A stretch of 64,000 nucleotides of DNA from Desulfovibrio sp. Fe33 (GTDB lineage: Bacteria; Desulfobacterota; Desulfovibrionia; Desulfovibrionales; Desulfovibrionaceae), in the NCBI RefSeq assembly GCF_028532725.1, contig NZ_JAQKGU010000002.1, positions 62,001-126,000 on the forward strand. The letters run 5' to 3'. The translations under genes were made by a program, and so were the position numbers. Positions 62,359 through 64,000 of the stretch are shown in pieces. The stretch's first letter is position 1. Each line of letters begins with the position of its first letter. Under the pieces are notes generated by a model that saw only the letters and a list, made by a program, of their open reading frames with translations, did no database searches and was not told the DNA's origin.

Positions 62359-63801
62359 ATGGACAGGCATATAAAGATCATCGCCACCCTCGGCCCGGCC
62401 ACCGGGACCTATGAATCGGTCAAGGAGCTGGTCACGTCCGGGGCCAAGATTTTCCGGCTCAACTTTTCCCATGGCGGCAAGGAATTCTTCGCCAAGATGG
62501 TGGAGATCATCCGAAAGCTGGAGGAAGAGACCGGGCTGACCCTGACCATTCTCCAGGACCTGTCCGGCCCTAAGATCCGCACCTGCGACGTGGGGCTGGG
62601 AGCCATCGAGGTCAGCAAGGGCACCGAGGTCCTGCTGGGCACCCCCGACAAGGTCAAGGGAGCGACGGAGCCGTTCATCTGCCTGGACATCCCCGAGATG
62701 TTCCACGGCGTCAAGGTCGGCGACCCCGTGGCCTTGTCCGACGGCATGATCCGCTTCAACGTGGTCAAGATCGAGGGCGAGAACCTTATCCGCCTGAAGG
62801 CCGTCAACTCGGGCATGTGTCCGCCGCGCAAGGGGATAACCTTCCCCGGCACGACCACTCCGCTGGCCCCGCTGACCGACAAGGACAAGAAGGACCTGGC
62901 CTTCGGCATGGAGCTGGGCGTGGATGTGGTGGCCATGAGTTTCGTCCAGAAGCCCGAGGACATCCGAAACCTGCGCAACGAGATGGCCAAGCACGGCAAG
63001 CCGCTGCCCATTGTGGCCAAGCTTGAACGCACCGCCGCCCTGGCCTGCCTGGACGAGATCGTGGACGAGGCCGACGGCATCATGGTCGCCCGCGGCGATC
63101 TCGGCCTGGAACTCGACCTGGCCGAGCTGCCCGTGGCCCAGAAAAGAATCATCAAGCAGTGCAATAAGGCCGGGAAGCCGGTTATCGTGGCGACCCAGAT
63201 GCTTCTGTCCATGGTCAATTCGCCCATGGCCACCCGGGCCGAGACCACGGACGTGGCCAACGCCATCCTGGACGGCGCGGACTGCGTCATGCTCTCCGAG
63301 GAAACGGCCATCGGCAACTATACCGGGGAAACCGTCCGGTTCATGCGCAAGATCGCCTACGAGATAGAGGCGTTCATGTTCGAGTCCGGCCGGCCGGAGC
63401 TTGACCGGGGAGGGGCGAGGGAGCTTCCCTCCACGTTCCTGGCCTATGCCGCCGCCATGCTGGCGGGCAAGACCAACGCCAGGGCCATAGTCTGCCATTC
63501 CACCTCCGGGGCCACCTCGCGGCTGCTCTCCTCCTGCCGCCCCAAGCAATCCATCTACGCGCTCTCCTCCGACCATACGGTCAGGCACTTCACCAACCTG
63601 TCCTGGGGCGTGATCCCCGCGGAACCCCTGGACGTCATCCACGACCACCAGGAGCGCGCCGAGGTTTTCGTCCGGCAATGCACCGACTTCGTGCCGGGAG
63701 ACATCGTCATCATCACGGCGGGGCAGCCGGAACGGGGCAAGGCCACCACCCAGACCAACGTGGTCAAGCTGTACGAGAAACTGAGCAAGGAAGAGGATTA
63801 G
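62359..63801 (+). CDS. pyk: Pyruvate kinase
   Basis: A 480-residue glycolytic enzyme making pyruvate and ATP from phosphoenolpyruvate and ADP. KIIATLGPATGTYESV opens the barrel, RLNFSHG binds phosphate, the active-site lysine region is VAKLERTAAL and MVARGDLGLEL, and MLSEETAIGNY follows. The C-terminal allosteric domain is complete. ATG 62359 has GGGAGG upstream; the open frame begins at 62221 but the extra 46 codons are not conserved. It is divergent from mraZ, with about 280 bases between, and followed within 7 bases by another gene. Confidence 0.97.
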   Translation: MDRHIKIIATLGPATGTYESVKELVTSGAKIFRLNFSHGGKEFFAKMVEIIRKLEEETGLTLTILQDLSGPKIRTCDVGLGAIEVSKGTEVLLGTPDKVKGATEPFICLDIPEMFHGVKVGDPVALSDGMIRFNVVKIEGENLIRLKAVNSGMCPPRKGITFPGTTTPLAPLTDKDKKDLAFGMELGVDVVAMSFVQKPEDIRNLRNEMAKHGKPLPIVAKLERTAALACLDEIVDEADGIMVARGDLGLELDLAELPVAQKRIIKQCNKAGKPVIVATQMLLSMVNSPMATRAETTDVANAILDGADCVMLSEETAIGNYTGETVRFMRKIAYEIEAFMFESGRPELDRGGARELPSTFLAYAAAMLAGKTNARAIVCHSTSGATSRLLSSCRPKQSIYALSSDHTVRHFTNLSWGVIPAEPLDVIHDHQERAEVFVRQCTDFVPGDIVIITAGQPERGKATTQTNVVKLYEKLSKEED

Positions 63802-63808
63802 CCAGCCC

Positions 63809-64000
63809 ATGCGAGCCGACCAGAAGCACGACATCCCGGACGGGCTCAACGAGGAGTACTATCAGGTCAGCGCCGATATCCTCAGCAGCTTCAACAAGTA
63901 TCGTCCTCCGTTGAACATCTTCATCTTTAAGGAAGATGTGGCCCGGGTGATCCTGTACTACAAGGTCGGCGGCAGGCTTTCCAACGAACAGGTGGAGGAA
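63809..64000 (+). CDS. Unidentified gene, 5' part only
   Basis: An open frame of 64 codons starts at ATG 63809, seven bases after the pyk stop codon, and runs off the right edge. The visible part begins MRADQKHDIPDGLNEEYYQV and has LNIFIFKEDVARVILYYKVG. It is soluble and mixed in charge, with no recognisable domain yet. The tight spacing suggests co-transcription with pyk. No function can be given from this fragment. Confidence 0.7.
   Translation, partial: MRADQKHDIPDGLNEEYYQVSADILSSFNKYRPPLNIFIFKEDVARVILYYKVGGRLSNEQVEE

Overview
The window looks like a chromosomal segment of a sulfate-reducing bacterium of the Desulfovibrionaceae, most like Pseudodesulfovibrio or Desulfovibrio. This is inferred from the high GC content, the gene content (paired FmdB zinc ribbons, a ribBA-ribH-nusB-leuS block, a meso-DAP type dcw cluster with a PASTA-bearing PBP) and the family relationships of the proteins. 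The species cannot be named from the sequence alone. There is no phage, insertion sequence, CRISPR array, rRNA or tRNA gene that I can support. Nearly all of the window is core genome.

Layout from left to right. (1) 1-4.6 kb: a dispersed repeat copy, a 65-residue gene behind a good sigma-28 type promoter, hemC, an FmdB zinc ribbon and two tandem paralogous TPR genes. (2) 4.6-9.9 kb, minus strand: lon, acyP, radC, holA, lptE. (3) 10.2-16.9 kb, plus strand: a family 2 glycosyltransferase, a membrane diguanylate cyclase, then ribBA-ribH-nusB-leuS. (4) 17.1-21.5 kb, minus strand: comEB-ribD, two solute-binding proteins, ribE, with a second FmdB zinc ribbon. (5) 21.5-26.7 kb, plus strand: a Zra-like envelope-stress operon consisting of a periplasmic CpxP/ZraP-type protein, a DUF4405 membrane protein, a sensor kinase and a sigma-54 activator, behind a near-consensus sigma-54 promoter and two matching upstream palindromes. 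(6) 26.8-33.6 kb: a GNCQ-motif protein, a metallo-hydrolase, a porin, an HDOD protein, an Nfu scaffold, gltX and a small SHOCT membrane protein with its own sigma-54 promoter. (7) 33.8-41.4 kb: rpmB, then yceD-rpmF-plsX-fabH-fabG-acpP-fabF and glyA. (8) 41.6-43.3 kb: a secreted dienelactone-hydrolase-like protein and a third solute-binding protein. (9) 43.4-62.1 kb, minus strand: the division and cell-wall cluster mraZ-rsmH-ftsL-ftsI-murE-murF-mraY-murD-ftsW-murG-murC-murB-ftsQ-ftsA-ftsZ, followed by a radical SAM gene. (10) pyk and the start of one more gene at the right edge.

Three observations stand out. First, the Zra-like operon at 21.5-26.6 kb and the distant SHOCT gene at 33.3 kb appear to share a sigma-54 regulon: both have a -24/-12 promoter and clustered TTGCACA/TGTGCAA half-sites about 85-87 bases upstream of the predicted start, and the kinase sensor domain carries the same Gly/Met-rich sequence as the periplasmic protein it may watch. 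Second, lptE-holA-radC, ribBA-ribH-nusB-leuS and comEB-ribD-ribE lie in alternating orientation, and inverting the middle block gives one collinear operon, which points to a recent inversion. Third, a dispersed 100-150 base repeat with three short hairpins occurs five times between genes; its hairpin arms vary in a pairing-preserving way, so it is probably a structured RNA or DNA element and not the small proteins it appears to encode.
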